Origin: Candidatus Aminicenantota bacterium
Lineage (GTDB): Bacteria; Acidobacteriota; Aminicenantia; Aminicenantales; Aminicenantaceae
Direction: 5' to 3'
Length of the DNA: 7,135 nt
NCBI GenBank assembly: GCA_030617525.1
Contig: JAUWVG010000114.1
Coordinates: 1 to 7,135, forward strand
Shown: one piece after another, positions 1 through 6,538 of the stretch
How the letters are laid out: every line of letters begins with the position of its first letter
Position numbering within the stretch: position 1 is the stretch's first letter
The notes under the pieces: generated by a model
Databases searched by the model: none
Seen by the model: the letters and a program-made list of their open reading frames with translations, nothing else
What the model was told of the DNA's origin: nothing
Translations under genes and position numbers: made by a program

Positions 1-215
1 GCACCGGATAAGGATAAACTGGCGCCAACCAAAAAAGCAAGAATGGCTCGAGAAAGACGGATCTGGAATATTGTGGAATTTGAAGCATCACCCCGGAAGA
101 CAAAATTCCAGAGATCGTTTAATCCTGTCTTTGCCGGCCCATGACATAATGAAATCATCATGCCCAGGACAAACAGGACAAGCAGCAGGAAGAGGAGCCG
201 CCGTTTTTTTTTCAT
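1..215 (-). CDS. FecCD/BtuC-type ABC transporter permease, N-terminal part (runs off window)
   Basis: This is the first 71 codons of an inner-membrane permease, read from the ATG at 215-213 toward the window edge. It would form the channel through which a periplasmic binding protein hands its ligand to an ATP-driven pump. Three lysines and two arginines at residues 2-6 are followed by a strongly hydrophobic first membrane segment at about residues 7-24. Residues 52-71 read IRLSRAILAFLVGASLSLSG, which fits the conserved R-L-x-R...LVGA.L..SG start of the FecCD/BtuC permease family. It starts 8 bases after the stop codon of the binding-protein gene, so the two are co-transcribed. No good Shine-Dalgarno site precedes the ATG, so translation may depend on coupling. 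The rest of the gene lies outside the window. The family call is firm; the substrate (vitamin B12, siderophore or haem) is not determinable. Confidence 0.88.
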   Translation of the reverse strand, partial: MKKKRRLLFLLLVLFVLGMMISLCHGPAKTGLNDLWNFVFRGDASNSTIFQIRLSRAILAFLVGASLSLSG

Positions 216-223
216 GTGTTTGG

Positions 224-1129
224 TTATTTATTGGAAAAGGCTTCCGGATGAAATATTCGGGCAAGGTTGTTCAAAGCATCGATAATCCGTGGGCCGGGAC
301 GGGTGGCCAGATTTTCATCTAAAAAATATAGATTGTCTTGTTCGACGGCTTGAAGGTTTTTGAGAAAAACTCCTTTTGAGATGGTTTTTTTTTCTTCGAG
401 AAAGGCCTCTTGGGATTTGGAAAGGATAATGATGAAATCCGGGTTTTCGGCAATGAGCTGCTCTTGGTTGAAGAGCAGCCATTTCTTTTGTATGTTTCCC
501 GCGATATTTTTTCCTTTGGCTTTGTTCAGAAGATCATCCATGAAGCTGTTTTTTCCACAGGTCCAAAGCCCCACACCATGAAGAAAGACAAATACTTTTG
601 GGATGTTTTTGACTCTTTTTAGGGCAAAGATTATGTTTTTGTGCCGCATCCTTAGGGGCTGGAGAAGCTTTGCCGCTCGTTTTTCGACCCAGGTAATTTG
701 GGCGACCGTTTCGATGACAGAGAAAACACTTTCGATAGTTATCCCCATTTCGAGGACAAAAACAGGAAGGTTGAATTCTTGCATTCGTTTTATAAGGCGA
801 ATGGGATTTCCCCTAAAACCAATAATGAGATCCGGATTCAAAGAGATGATTTTTTCCAGGTTTGGGTCCACCAAACCTCCGATTCTCTCCTTTTGTAAGG
901 CTTCGAGAGGATAATCGCAAAAACGTGTCACTCCAACAATATTATCGCCAAGATCGAGGGCAAAAAGGATTTCCGTGATATTGGGGGCCAAGGAGATGAT
1001 TCTTTTTGGGGGGGATTCCATCTGGGTGATAAACCCTAGAGCATCGGTAAAGACTTTGTGTTGTGCCGAGACCGGTATCAGGGGCAAAAGAAGGACAAGC
1101 AAAATGAATCCGAATTTACGGCCGGTCAT
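224..1129 (-). CDS. Periplasmic substrate-binding protein of a BtuF/FecB-type ABC importer
   Basis: This 301-residue protein would capture a corrinoid or ferric chelate in the periplasm and deliver it to the permease. Residues 1-22 form a classical signal peptide: a basic start, a hydrophobic core at 6-18, and a probable signal-peptidase I site after VSA (20-22). There is no lipobox cysteine, so it is predicted to be soluble rather than lipid-anchored. The N-lobe carries RIISLAPNITEILFAL (43-58), whose E53 matches the conserved glutamate that salt-bridges to the permease in this family. RIGGLVDP (82-89) and LNPDLIIG (97-104) are also typical of the BtuF/TroA-like helical-backbone fold. The C-lobe includes GVGLWTCGKNSFMDDLL (185-201) and a later NPDFIII. 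The ATG overlaps the ATPase stop as ATGA, with GAGG 7 bases upstream (1140-1137). BtuF and FecB/FhuD relatives cannot be separated here. Confidence 0.87.
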   Translation of the reverse strand: MTGRKFGFILLVLLLPLIPVSAQHKVFTDALGFITQMESPPKRIISLAPNITEILFALDLGDNIVGVTRFCDYPLEALQKERIGGLVDPNLEKIISLNPDLIIGFRGNPIRLIKRMQEFNLPVFVLEMGITIESVFSVIETVAQITWVEKRAAKLLQPLRMRHKNIIFALKRVKNIPKVFVFLHGVGLWTCGKNSFMDDLLNKAKGKNIAGNIQKKWLLFNQEQLIAENPDFIIILSKSQEAFLEEKKTISKGVFLKNLQAVEQDNLYFLDENLATRPGPRIIDALNNLARIFHPEAFSNK

Positions 1130-1920
1130 GGTTTTTCCTCTATTGTCGGGATGAATGATATTTCCGGGAGTCCGGAGTGAGCATTTTTTCTAATATCCAC
1201 ATCAGTCCGGAAAACATCTTGGATGTAGGATTTGGTGATGAGTTTTTCCGGAGGACCTTGAGCAAATATTTTTCCATCTTTGAGGAACATGAGGCGTTGA
1301 GAATAAGGAATGACAAGATTGATATTGTGCTCGGTGGTCAGAATGGTTTTCCCCTTTTCTTCCTGAAGCCGTTTAAGAATTCTGTAAATTTCGACCTGAT
1401 AGCTTATATCCAGATGTGAACTCGGCTCATCGAGGAAGAGGAGAGGAGTGTCCTGCGCCAATGCGCGGGCGATAAAGACTCTCTGCTGCTCCCCGCCGCT
1501 CAGGTGAGCGATTTTCTTGTGCCGAAAATGGTGGATTTCCGTAAGCTCCATGACGTCTTGAATGGCGTCCTTATCCATAGATGTTGTTCTCTCCAAACGG
1601 CCTTGATGCACGTATCTTCCCATATGGATAATTTCCAGTACTGAAAATTCAAAGGACAAATTTGATATCTGAGGGACATAGGCAATCTGTTTAGCCATGT
1701 GCTGAGCCGTTAAGGAGAAAGCATTTTTTTCGCCCACTTCAACGGTTCCTCTGACATTTTTCAAGAGACCCTGAAGTGCCTTGATCAAAGTGCTCTTTCC
1801 TGAACCGTTCCGTCCCAGGATAGCGATAAATTCTCCCTGTTCTAGAGAAAATGAGATATCTGTGATGATATCCCCGTTTCCGTATCCTGCAGAGAGGTTC
1901 AAAACATTAAGAATAGTCAT
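1126..1920 (-). CDS. ABC transporter ATPase, FecE/BtuD type
   Basis: This 264-residue cytoplasmic ATPase powers the importer encoded by the two genes after it. All nucleotide-binding motifs are intact: Walker A GRNGSGKST (36-44), Q-loop Q84 in AYVPQ, signature LSGGEQQR (140-147), Walker B LLFLDEP (160-166) with catalytic E165, D-loop SSHLD (167-171), and switch histidine H198 in TTEHN. The length and the motif HMGRYVHQGRL after the Q-loop fit the FecE/BtuD/FhuC family of metal-chelate and B12 importers. It is the first gene of the operon, an uncommon order for this class. Its stop overlaps the binding-protein start by four bases. No clear Shine-Dalgarno site precedes the ATG at 1920-1918, so the start is supported mainly by its standard position about 35 residues before Walker A. 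The function is certain at family level; the ligand is unknown. Confidence 0.93.
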   Translation of the reverse strand: MTILNVLNLSAGYGNGDIITDISFSLEQGEFIAILGRNGSGKSTLIKALQGLLKNVRGTVEVGEKNAFSLTAQHMAKQIAYVPQISNLSFEFSVLEIIHMGRYVHQGRLERTTSMDKDAIQDVMELTEIHHFRHKKIAHLSGGEQQRVFIARALAQDTPLLFLDEPSSHLDISYQVEIYRILKRLQEEKGKTILTTEHNINLVIPYSQRLMFLKDGKIFAQGPPEKLITKSYIQDVFRTDVDIRKNAHSGLPEISFIPTIEEKP

Positions 1921-1931
1921 GACAAATAAGG

Positions 1932-1961
1932 ATTATGCCATAAAACACGCTCTTTTGAAAA
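1932..1961 (-). promoter_or_regulatory. Possible weak promoter for the transporter operon
   Basis: On the minus strand TTTTCA (1961-1956) and CATAAT (1937-1932) are separated by 18 bases, giving a poor -35 and a good -10 hexamer. The predicted transcript would start about ten bases before the ATPase ATG and so be nearly leaderless, which agrees with the absence of a Shine-Dalgarno site there. The match is weak and the region is AT-rich, so chance is possible. No B12-box or other riboswitch consensus is seen between this site and the palindrome. Confidence 0.25.
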
Positions 1962-1984
1962 ATTCAATCATATGAAGGACACAT

Positions 1985-2079
1985 CCCAATTCCGTGATTT
2001 CTGAATTAAAGGGACATCATACTTAATTCCGCGAGAATTAAGTATGATGTCCCTTTAATTCAGAAATCACGGAATTGGG
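1985..2079. repeat. 95-base perfect palindrome: 45-base inverted repeat with 5-base loop
   Basis: Bases 1985-2029 are exactly complementary, in reverse, to 2035-2079 (45 of 45), leaving the loop CGCGA. Each arm contains an inner inverted repeat: GAATTAA (2003-2009) with TTAATTC (2023-2029), mirrored at 2035-2041 and 2055-2061. AATTCCG occurs at 1988-1994 and again at 2025-2031, a direct repeat with a 37-base period. It lies between divergent genes, has no U-tract and stands well upstream of both starts, so it is not an ordinary terminator. Its form suggests two head-to-head copies of a small repeat unit, as in BIME/REP-like or MITE-like dispersed elements. From memory similar ATTAAGTATGATGTCCC-type motifs are scattered through some deltaproteobacterial-like genomes near Y1 (IS200-like/RAYT) transposases; this is unverified, and no transposase is in the window. 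Confidence 0.9.
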
Positions 2080-2102
2080 CTGCTCCTTCCCACTCCATTC
2101 TG

Positions 2103-2131
2103 TTGACTTTTTGAGGGGATAACTCTAATAT
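2103..2131 (+). promoter_or_regulatory. Sigma70-type promoter reading toward leuS
   Basis: TTGACT (2103-2108) and TAATAT (2126-2131) are separated by exactly 17 bases, each one or two bases from consensus. Transcription would start near 2138. This is the best promoter match between the palindrome and leuS, and would give leuS-lptE-holA a leader of about 300 bases. It begins 24 bases after the palindrome ends, so a repeat insertion could have affected its upstream region. Confidence 0.6.
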
Positions 2132-2137
2132 TTAGGC

Positions 2138-2441
2138 TGATTTATCCTGAATTATTTACGAGCTGAGGTTGCTATAGATGCGAGGCATCGGCACATGAAG
2201 CTGTGGTTGTCCACCGCGAATGTGTCGTAACGAAGCAGATGTGGTAAGATCGGCTCGCCCGGAGGGTAAAAAATGCCGACATTTGATATAAACTGGCCAG
2301 CAAACAAAGTGATGTTCGAGATATTGCTAAAAAATCATGCTATCAAGTTGATATCATTTAAGATAAATGAAGGTGTTGGAAGTTTTTATAAATAATTCAG
2401 GTTTTAACCCTTATAGAATGAGAGATCAATTAGGCAGAACA
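2138..2441 (+). promoter_or_regulatory. Long, partly structured 5' leader in front of leuS (candidate RNA element)
   Basis: This is the predicted untranslated leader from the promoter at 2103-2131 to the preferred leuS start. The block at about 2160-2280 is richer in G+C than the flanks and holds several pairing elements. GATGC (2177-2181) pairs with GCATC (2185-2189). GGCACAT (2190-2196) pairs with ATGTGTC (2220-2226) and encloses a nested stem GTGG/CCAC (2203-2206 with 2211-2214) with a TTGT loop. CGGC (2251-2254) may pair with GCCG (2275-2278), covering the start codon of the small ORF at 2273. No T-box antiterminator consensus (AGGGUGGNACCGCG) and no terminator with a T-tract were found, so it is not a recognisable tRNA-responsive leader. 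It could be a regulatory RNA, a small RNA gene, or a remnant of an inserted element. Everything downstream of 2290 is AT-rich and featureless apart from the small ORF. Confidence 0.35.
2273..2395 (+). CDS. Possible 40-residue small protein or truncated gene start
   Basis: An ATG at 2273 follows GGAGG (2261-2265) by 7 bases, the strongest ribosome-binding site in the window. The frame runs 40 codons to TAA at 2393-2395. The product starts MPTFDINWPANKVMFEILLK and ends GSFYK. I recognise no domain, signal peptide or membrane segment. It is not in the leuS frame and stops 47 bases before the preferred leuS ATG. It overlaps the longest possible leuS reading frame (ATG at 2367). Three leucines in 40 residues is too few for a classical leucine attenuator peptide. 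It may be a genuine small protein, an upstream ORF that tunes leuS translation, or the broken 5' end of a gene brought in by a mobile element. The strong Shine-Dalgarno site is seen directly; the rest is inference. Confidence 0.4.
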   Translation: MPTFDINWPANKVMFEILLKNHAIKLISFKINEGVGSFYK

Positions 2442-4925
2442 ATGAAGGAAGATTATGATTTTCAGCGGATAGAGGCGAAATGGCAGAAAGTTTGGGAGGA
2501 CAAAGAAGCTTTCCGGGTTTTTGAAGACACAAAAAAAACAAAATTCTACTGCCTGGAGATGTACCCCTATCCCTCTGGCAGAATCCACATGGGACATGTT
2601 CGCAATTACACAATTGGTGATGTGATTTCTCGCCATAAGGTGATGAAGGGATTCAATGTCCTTCACCCCATAGGCTGGGATGCTTTTGGCATGCCTGCTG
2701 AAAATGCGGCCATAAAAAGCGGAGTCCATCCACAAAAATGGACACTGGACAATATCGCTCACATGAAGCATCAGCTCAAGAGGATGGGATTTTATTACGA
2801 TTGGGGAAGGGAAGTGAATACCTGCCTTCCAGAATACTACAGATGGAACCAATGGATTTTCCTTCAAATGTACTCGAGGGGATTGGCCTACAAGAAAAAG
2901 CGTTGGGTCAACTGGTGTCCTCAGTGTCAGACCGTGCTGGCCAATGAACAGGCGGCTGGCAATACATGCTGGCGCTGTGATTCGGAAGTTGAACAGAAAG
3001 ATATGGAACAGTGGTTTCTCAAAATCACAGAGTATGCCGAAGAGCTGCTCTCCGGGCATGATCTTCTTAAAAAATGGCCCGAACATGTTCTTCTCATGCA
3101 GAAGAATTGGATCGGGAAAAGTAGGGGAGCCCATGTGACATTTCCAGTCTCCGGTACGGATTTGTCTATCGAAGTCTTCACGACACGTGTCGATACAATC
3201 TACGGAGCCACTTTTGTTGCGATCTCTCCAGAGCATCCTTTGAGCCAAAAGCTGATTTCTGATTCCGATCAAAAAGAACGGTTCCAGGCATGGATTGATT
3301 CGAGCATTAAAATGCAGCGGCTCGAGAAAGATCTAATCGAAGAAGAAAAAATAGGCATCGATACCGGGAAAAAAGCCATTAATCCCTATTCTGGGGAGAA
3401 AGTCCCGATCTGGATTGCCAATTATGTTCTATTGGAATATGGGACTGGAGCCGTCATGGCCGTTCCCGGTCATGATCAAAGAGATTTTGATTTCGCCAAG
3501 AAATATTCCATTCCCATACGAGAGGTCATTATTCCAGAGGGCAAATCCTCCTCAGGTGAGCTGAAGGAGGCTTTTGAAGGATACGGGAGGCTAGTGAATT
3601 CTGGAGATTTTACGGGAAAAACTTCTGAAGAGGCCATGAATGCCATGGCCCAATATGCTGAAGATTCGGGATTTGGACGGGGAAGTATCCTGTTCCGTCT
3701 AAGAGACTGGGGTATCTCCCGGCAGAGATACTGGGGAACTCCCATCCCCATTATTTACTGCGAAAAGTGTGGAGCATTAGGTGTTCCGGAAAAAGATTTG
3801 CCAGTGGTTCTTCCTCCGAATGTGGAATTCCAAGGAGTCGAGGGTTCTCCACTGGAACATGCCGACAGTTTTGTCAACACCAACTGTCCCCAGTGTGGAG
3901 GACAGGCACGCCGGGAAACCGATACTATGGACACGTTTTTTGATTCATCCTGGTATTATTTTCGCTACTGCTCTTCTCAGGAAGAAACAAAGCCTTTTCA
4001 GCCCTCGGCAGTTGATTATTGGATGCCCGTCGATCTCTATATCGGGGGAGTCGAACATGCTATTCTACATCTGATCTATGCCCGGTTTTTCTGTAAGATC
4101 CTCAGAGATATAGGTTTGACGACCATGGATGAACCCTTCCCACACTATCTTCCTCAAGGGATGGTCACCAAGGACGGTTCGGCCATGTCGAAATCCAAAG
4201 GGAATGTCGTGGATCCCGATGAAATCCTGGCACGATTTGGTGCCGACACCCTGCGGGTCTTTATCCTTTTTTCATCTCCTCCGGAAAAAGAAATTGCCTG
4301 GAATGAAAAGGGCATTGAGGGGAGCTACAGATTTCTCGTCCGTATCTGGACTTTTGTCCAAAAGAATCTAGACCTCTTTTCCCGGGATAAAAACCAAACG
4401 TTGGAAACGGTTGTGGAGAGTGAACTCCACCTTCCATTGAAAACAAAAATGCACCAGACGATAAAAAAGGTTGGGGACGATATCGAAAAAAGGTATCATT
4501 TGAATACAGCCATCAGCTCTATAATGGAACTCTTCAATTTTCTTAAAAAAGAGTGTGACAACCTGAAAAACAGTCAAAAGGACAGGGATCTATTGAAAAA
4601 TGCCATGGAAATTCTTGTCCTTCTGCTCTCCCCATTTGCCCCACACTTTTGCGAGGAAATTTGGGAAAAAATGGGGCACCAAAACCTTCTTCTTCATACA
4701 TCCTGGCCGGTTTTTGACCCTGAGCTGGCAAGAGAGGAAACCGTCACTATTGTTGTTCAGGTCAACGGAAAACTCAGAGATAAGTTTGATGCCGGGAGAG
4801 GGCTGCCAAAAGAGGATTTAGAACGAAAAGCCTTGGAATTAGAGAGAATCCGAAATATAATCGGAGATAAAAAGATTAGAAAAGTTATTTGTGTTCAAGA
4901 CAAACTGGTCAATGTTGTTATTTAA
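2442..4925 (+). CDS. leuS: Leucyl-tRNA synthetase
   Basis: An 827-residue class Ia synthetase that charges tRNA-Leu with leucine in the cytoplasm. The HIGH motif is HMGH (49-52) after YPYPSG. A zinc ribbon uses C159, C162, C176 and C179. The CP1 editing domain has TTRVDT (247-252) and VPGHDQRD (341-348); T252 and D345 coincide in number with the E. coli editing residues as I recall them. A second cysteine set is C440, C443, C482 and C485. The KMSKS loop reads AMSKS (581-585), keeping the catalytic second lysine. An anticodon-binding helical domain and a C-terminal VQVNGKLRDK domain complete it. The ATG at 2442 is chosen because the family begins with a sequence like MKEDYDFQRIEAKWQ, with a weak AGG 7 bases upstream. 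In-frame ATGs at 2418 and 2367 would add 8 or 25 unrelated residues and lack a ribosome-binding site. It heads an operon with lptE and holA. Confidence 0.97.
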   Translation: MKEDYDFQRIEAKWQKVWEDKEAFRVFEDTKKTKFYCLEMYPYPSGRIHMGHVRNYTIGDVISRHKVMKGFNVLHPIGWDAFGMPAENAAIKSGVHPQKWTLDNIAHMKHQLKRMGFYYDWGREVNTCLPEYYRWNQWIFLQMYSRGLAYKKKRWVNWCPQCQTVLANEQAAGNTCWRCDSEVEQKDMEQWFLKITEYAEELLSGHDLLKKWPEHVLLMQKNWIGKSRGAHVTFPVSGTDLSIEVFTTRVDTIYGATFVAISPEHPLSQKLISDSDQKERFQAWIDSSIKMQRLEKDLIEEEKIGIDTGKKAINPYSGEKVPIWIANYVLLEYGTGAVMAVPGHDQRDFDFAKKYSIPIREVIIPEGKSSSGELKEAFEGYGRLVNSGDFTGKTSEEAMNAMAQYAEDSGFGRGSILFRLRDWGISRQRYWGTPIPIIYCEKCGALGVPEKDLPVVLPPNVEFQGVEGSPLEHADSFVNTNCPQCGGQARRETDTMDTFFDSSWYYFRYCSSQEETKPFQPSAVDYWMPVDLYIGGVEHAILHLIYARFFCKILRDIGLTTMDEPFPHYLPQGMVTKDGSAMSKSKGNVVDPDEILARFGADTLRVFILFSSPPEKEIAWNEKGIEGSYRFLVRIWTFVQKNLDLFSRDKNQTLETVVESELHLPLKTKMHQTIKKVGDDIEKRYHLNTAISSIMELFNFLKKECDNLKNSQKDRDLLKNAMEILVLLLSPFAPHFCEEIWEKMGHQNLLLHTSWPVFDPELAREETVTIVVQVNGKLRDKFDAGRGLPKEDLERKALELERIRNIIGDKKIRKVICVQDKLVNVVI

Positions 4926-4949
4926 CCTGGATAATTAACGAGGTTGGAT

Positions 4950-5459
4950 ATGAGAAAGATTATTCTCTTATTTTTAATATGTCTTATTTCTGTTCAGTGT
5001 GGATACCATTTGCGGGGAACAGGGAGTTTTCTTCCCGATCACATCCAAAAAATCAATATCCCGATGTTCAAAAATCAGACGACACGGTTTCAGCTGGATT
5101 TGAAGTTGACCCAAGCTGTCATCGATGAGATTGTTGCCAGAGGAAAGGTTGAGATATCAGGAGATCCCACGGCTGCAGATGCAATTTTGGTCGGAGAAAT
5201 CATTTCTTTTGAGGCGGTCCCAATTGCATTTGGAGTTGAGGCTACCGCTGACCGCTACAATATCATTGTGGTCACCAAGATTGTATTGCGGGACCTTGTG
5301 AACAATAAAATTATTTATTCCAATCCCAATCATTCTTACCAATATGAATACCAAGTTCCCGAAGGTGCGGACTTCGAGAGTATGGAATCAGAAGCCCTTG
5401 ATAAATTGGCCGAAAGATTTGCCCGCAGTTTGGTTATCACAATGCTGGAAGGATTTTAA
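4950..5459 (+). CDS. lptE: LPS-assembly lipoprotein LptE
   Basis: A 169-residue outer-membrane lipoprotein that plugs the LptD barrel and helps insert lipopolysaccharide into the outer leaflet. A basic MRK start and hydrophobic stretch lead to C17, the expected lipidation site, followed by GYHLRG, the hallmark of mature LptE. The cysteine is preceded by SVQ, an atypical lipobox because position -1 is usually Gly, Ala or Ser. The rest fits the LptE fold, with an early KINIPMFKNQT strand and a final amphipathic helix (residues of about 145-169). The ATG at 4950 is preferred over the TTG at 4944 because CGAGG (4939-4943) lies 6 bases upstream of it. It starts 24 bases after leuS and ends 2 bases before holA, the same leuS-lptE-holA order as in enterobacteria. 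The length and adjacency make the call firm despite the low conservation usual in this family. Confidence 0.92.
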   Translation: MRKIILLFLICLISVQCGYHLRGTGSFLPDHIQKINIPMFKNQTTRFQLDLKLTQAVIDEIVARGKVEISGDPTAADAILVGEIISFEAVPIAFGVEATADRYNIIVVTKIVLRDLVNNKIIYSNPNHSYQYEYQVPEGADFESMESEALDKLAERFARSLVITMLEGF

Positions 5460-5461
5460 GC

Positions 5462-6538
5462 TTGAGTCCTCCCCTTATCAGAGAGGATAGTCTTTGTCCC
5501 TGCTACTTTTTTTATGGGGAAGAGCCTTTCATTGCCTCCCAATTCATAGACCGGGTCAAAGAGATTCTTGTCGATAAAGACCTTGAAGATAACAGCGTTG
5601 AAAAATTTCGATTGGAAGAACATTCCTGGTCTGAGATCATCGATTTGGCGCGTACGGTTCCGTTTTTCACTTCGCGACGGCTTATCACGGTCGAAATCTC
5701 CGAAACACGGGAAGCAAAACTTTCCGCAACAGAAAAGAATCTGCTCAATGAGTATTTTCAAACATGTTCAGCACAGACTGTTATGGTTGTCATTTTTTCA
5801 GGGAAAGTGAAGAAAAGTACCCCTCTCGTAAAATTTTTTTCTTCCTTGCCTTCCTCGAGCGTTGTCCTTGAAGAAATGAAGCCCTTAAAGGGCCGGGCCT
5901 TACTTTCCTGGATTGAAAAACAGTTTCTTGTGTACAATAAAGAACCGACATTTGATGCAGCAAAACGTTTGGCAGAGATTGCTGGAAATAATCTCGGCCG
6001 GATCCATAACGAGATTGAAAAAATAGTGACCTATGTCGGCGAAAAAAAACAAATTGAATTGGATGATATCAACCAAATATCTGGCTGGGTAAAATCTTTT
6101 CTCGAGTGGGAGATTGCAGAAAGTCTGGAGAAGGGAGATTATGAACAAAGCCTCATCGTTCTTGATAAATTATTAAACAAGGAAGGAACCAGACCAGAAT
6201 ACATCTTGGGTACATTTTCCCGGTTCTTTTCTAACCTTTTATTGGCAAAACTTCTCCTGTCAGAAAAAAACAAAGAGCGGAAAGCGATTTTCAGAGAATT
6301 CAAGCCGCAGATCCTGGAGAAATTCGGAGACTTTTATACGAGAAAATTCAATGAATTCTTTTCTCTGGTTGAGGGCCTGTCTCTGGCAGATCTCAATCGC
6401 TTTCTGGCCAAGCTGGAGGAGATAGATTTACAGATAAAGACATCCTCTCTTTCTCTTCAAACACTTCTGGAAGGATTTCTTTTTGAATACTGTCGCTTTC
6501 TTGGAGAAGATCGCGTTATTTGGAGGGGGAGGCGTTAA
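5462..6538 (+). CDS. holA: DNA polymerase III, delta subunit
   Basis: A 358-residue subunit of the clamp-loader complex, which opens the beta sliding clamp so that it can be placed on DNA. The N-terminal segment CYFFYGEEPFIASQFIDRV (14-32) matches the family's FxGEEpfl start. Delta is an AAA+ protein without a working nucleotide-binding loop, and none is seen here. The middle holds GRALLSWIEKQF and LAEIAGNNLGRIHNEIEKI, typical of the delta domain II, and the C-terminal helical domain has ILGTFSRFFSNLLLAKLLL. The start is a TTG at 5462, two bases after the lptE stop, with GGAAGG (5447-5452) inside the lptE end 9 bases upstream; no in-frame ATG lies early enough. Translation is likely coupled to lptE. 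Its last 23 bases overlap the convergent rpsT gene. Confidence 0.93.
   Translation: MSPPLIREDSLCPCYFFYGEEPFIASQFIDRVKEILVDKDLEDNSVEKFRLEEHSWSEIIDLARTVPFFTSRRLITVEISETREAKLSATEKNLLNEYFQTCSAQTVMVVIFSGKVKKSTPLVKFFSSLPSSSVVLEEMKPLKGRALLSWIEKQFLVYNKEPTFDAAKRLAEIAGNNLGRIHNEIEKIVTYVGEKKQIELDDINQISGWVKSFLEWEIAESLEKGDYEQSLIVLDKLLNKEGTRPEYILGTFSRFFSNLLLAKLLLSEKNKERKAIFREFKPQILEKFGDFYTRKFNEFFSLVEGLSLADLNRFLAKLEEIDLQIKTSSLSLQTLLEGFLFEYCRFLGEDRVIWRGRR

Noticed and set aside
603..914. A 103-codon plus-strand frame inside the binding-protein gene
   Set aside because: It is a shadow of the minus-strand gene, with no family features or initiation signal.
1985..2079. The palindrome as a bidirectional transcription terminator
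   Set aside because: It lies upstream of both divergent genes rather than after any gene, lacks a T-tract, and its stem is far longer than intrinsic terminators.
2200..2230. T-box leader for leuS, suggested by CCACCGCG-like bases
   Set aside because: The T-box antiterminator core AGGGUGGNACCGCG is not present; only a short CACCGCG fragment matches, and no terminator/antiterminator pair was found.
2273..2395. Leucine attenuator leader peptide
   Set aside because: Only three leucine codons in 40, not in a run, and no downstream attenuator hairpin with a T-tract.
2430..3272. A 280-codon open frame on the minus strand inside leuS
   Set aside because: It is the antisense of a strongly conserved synthetase gene, has no ribosome-binding site and no recognisable domain.
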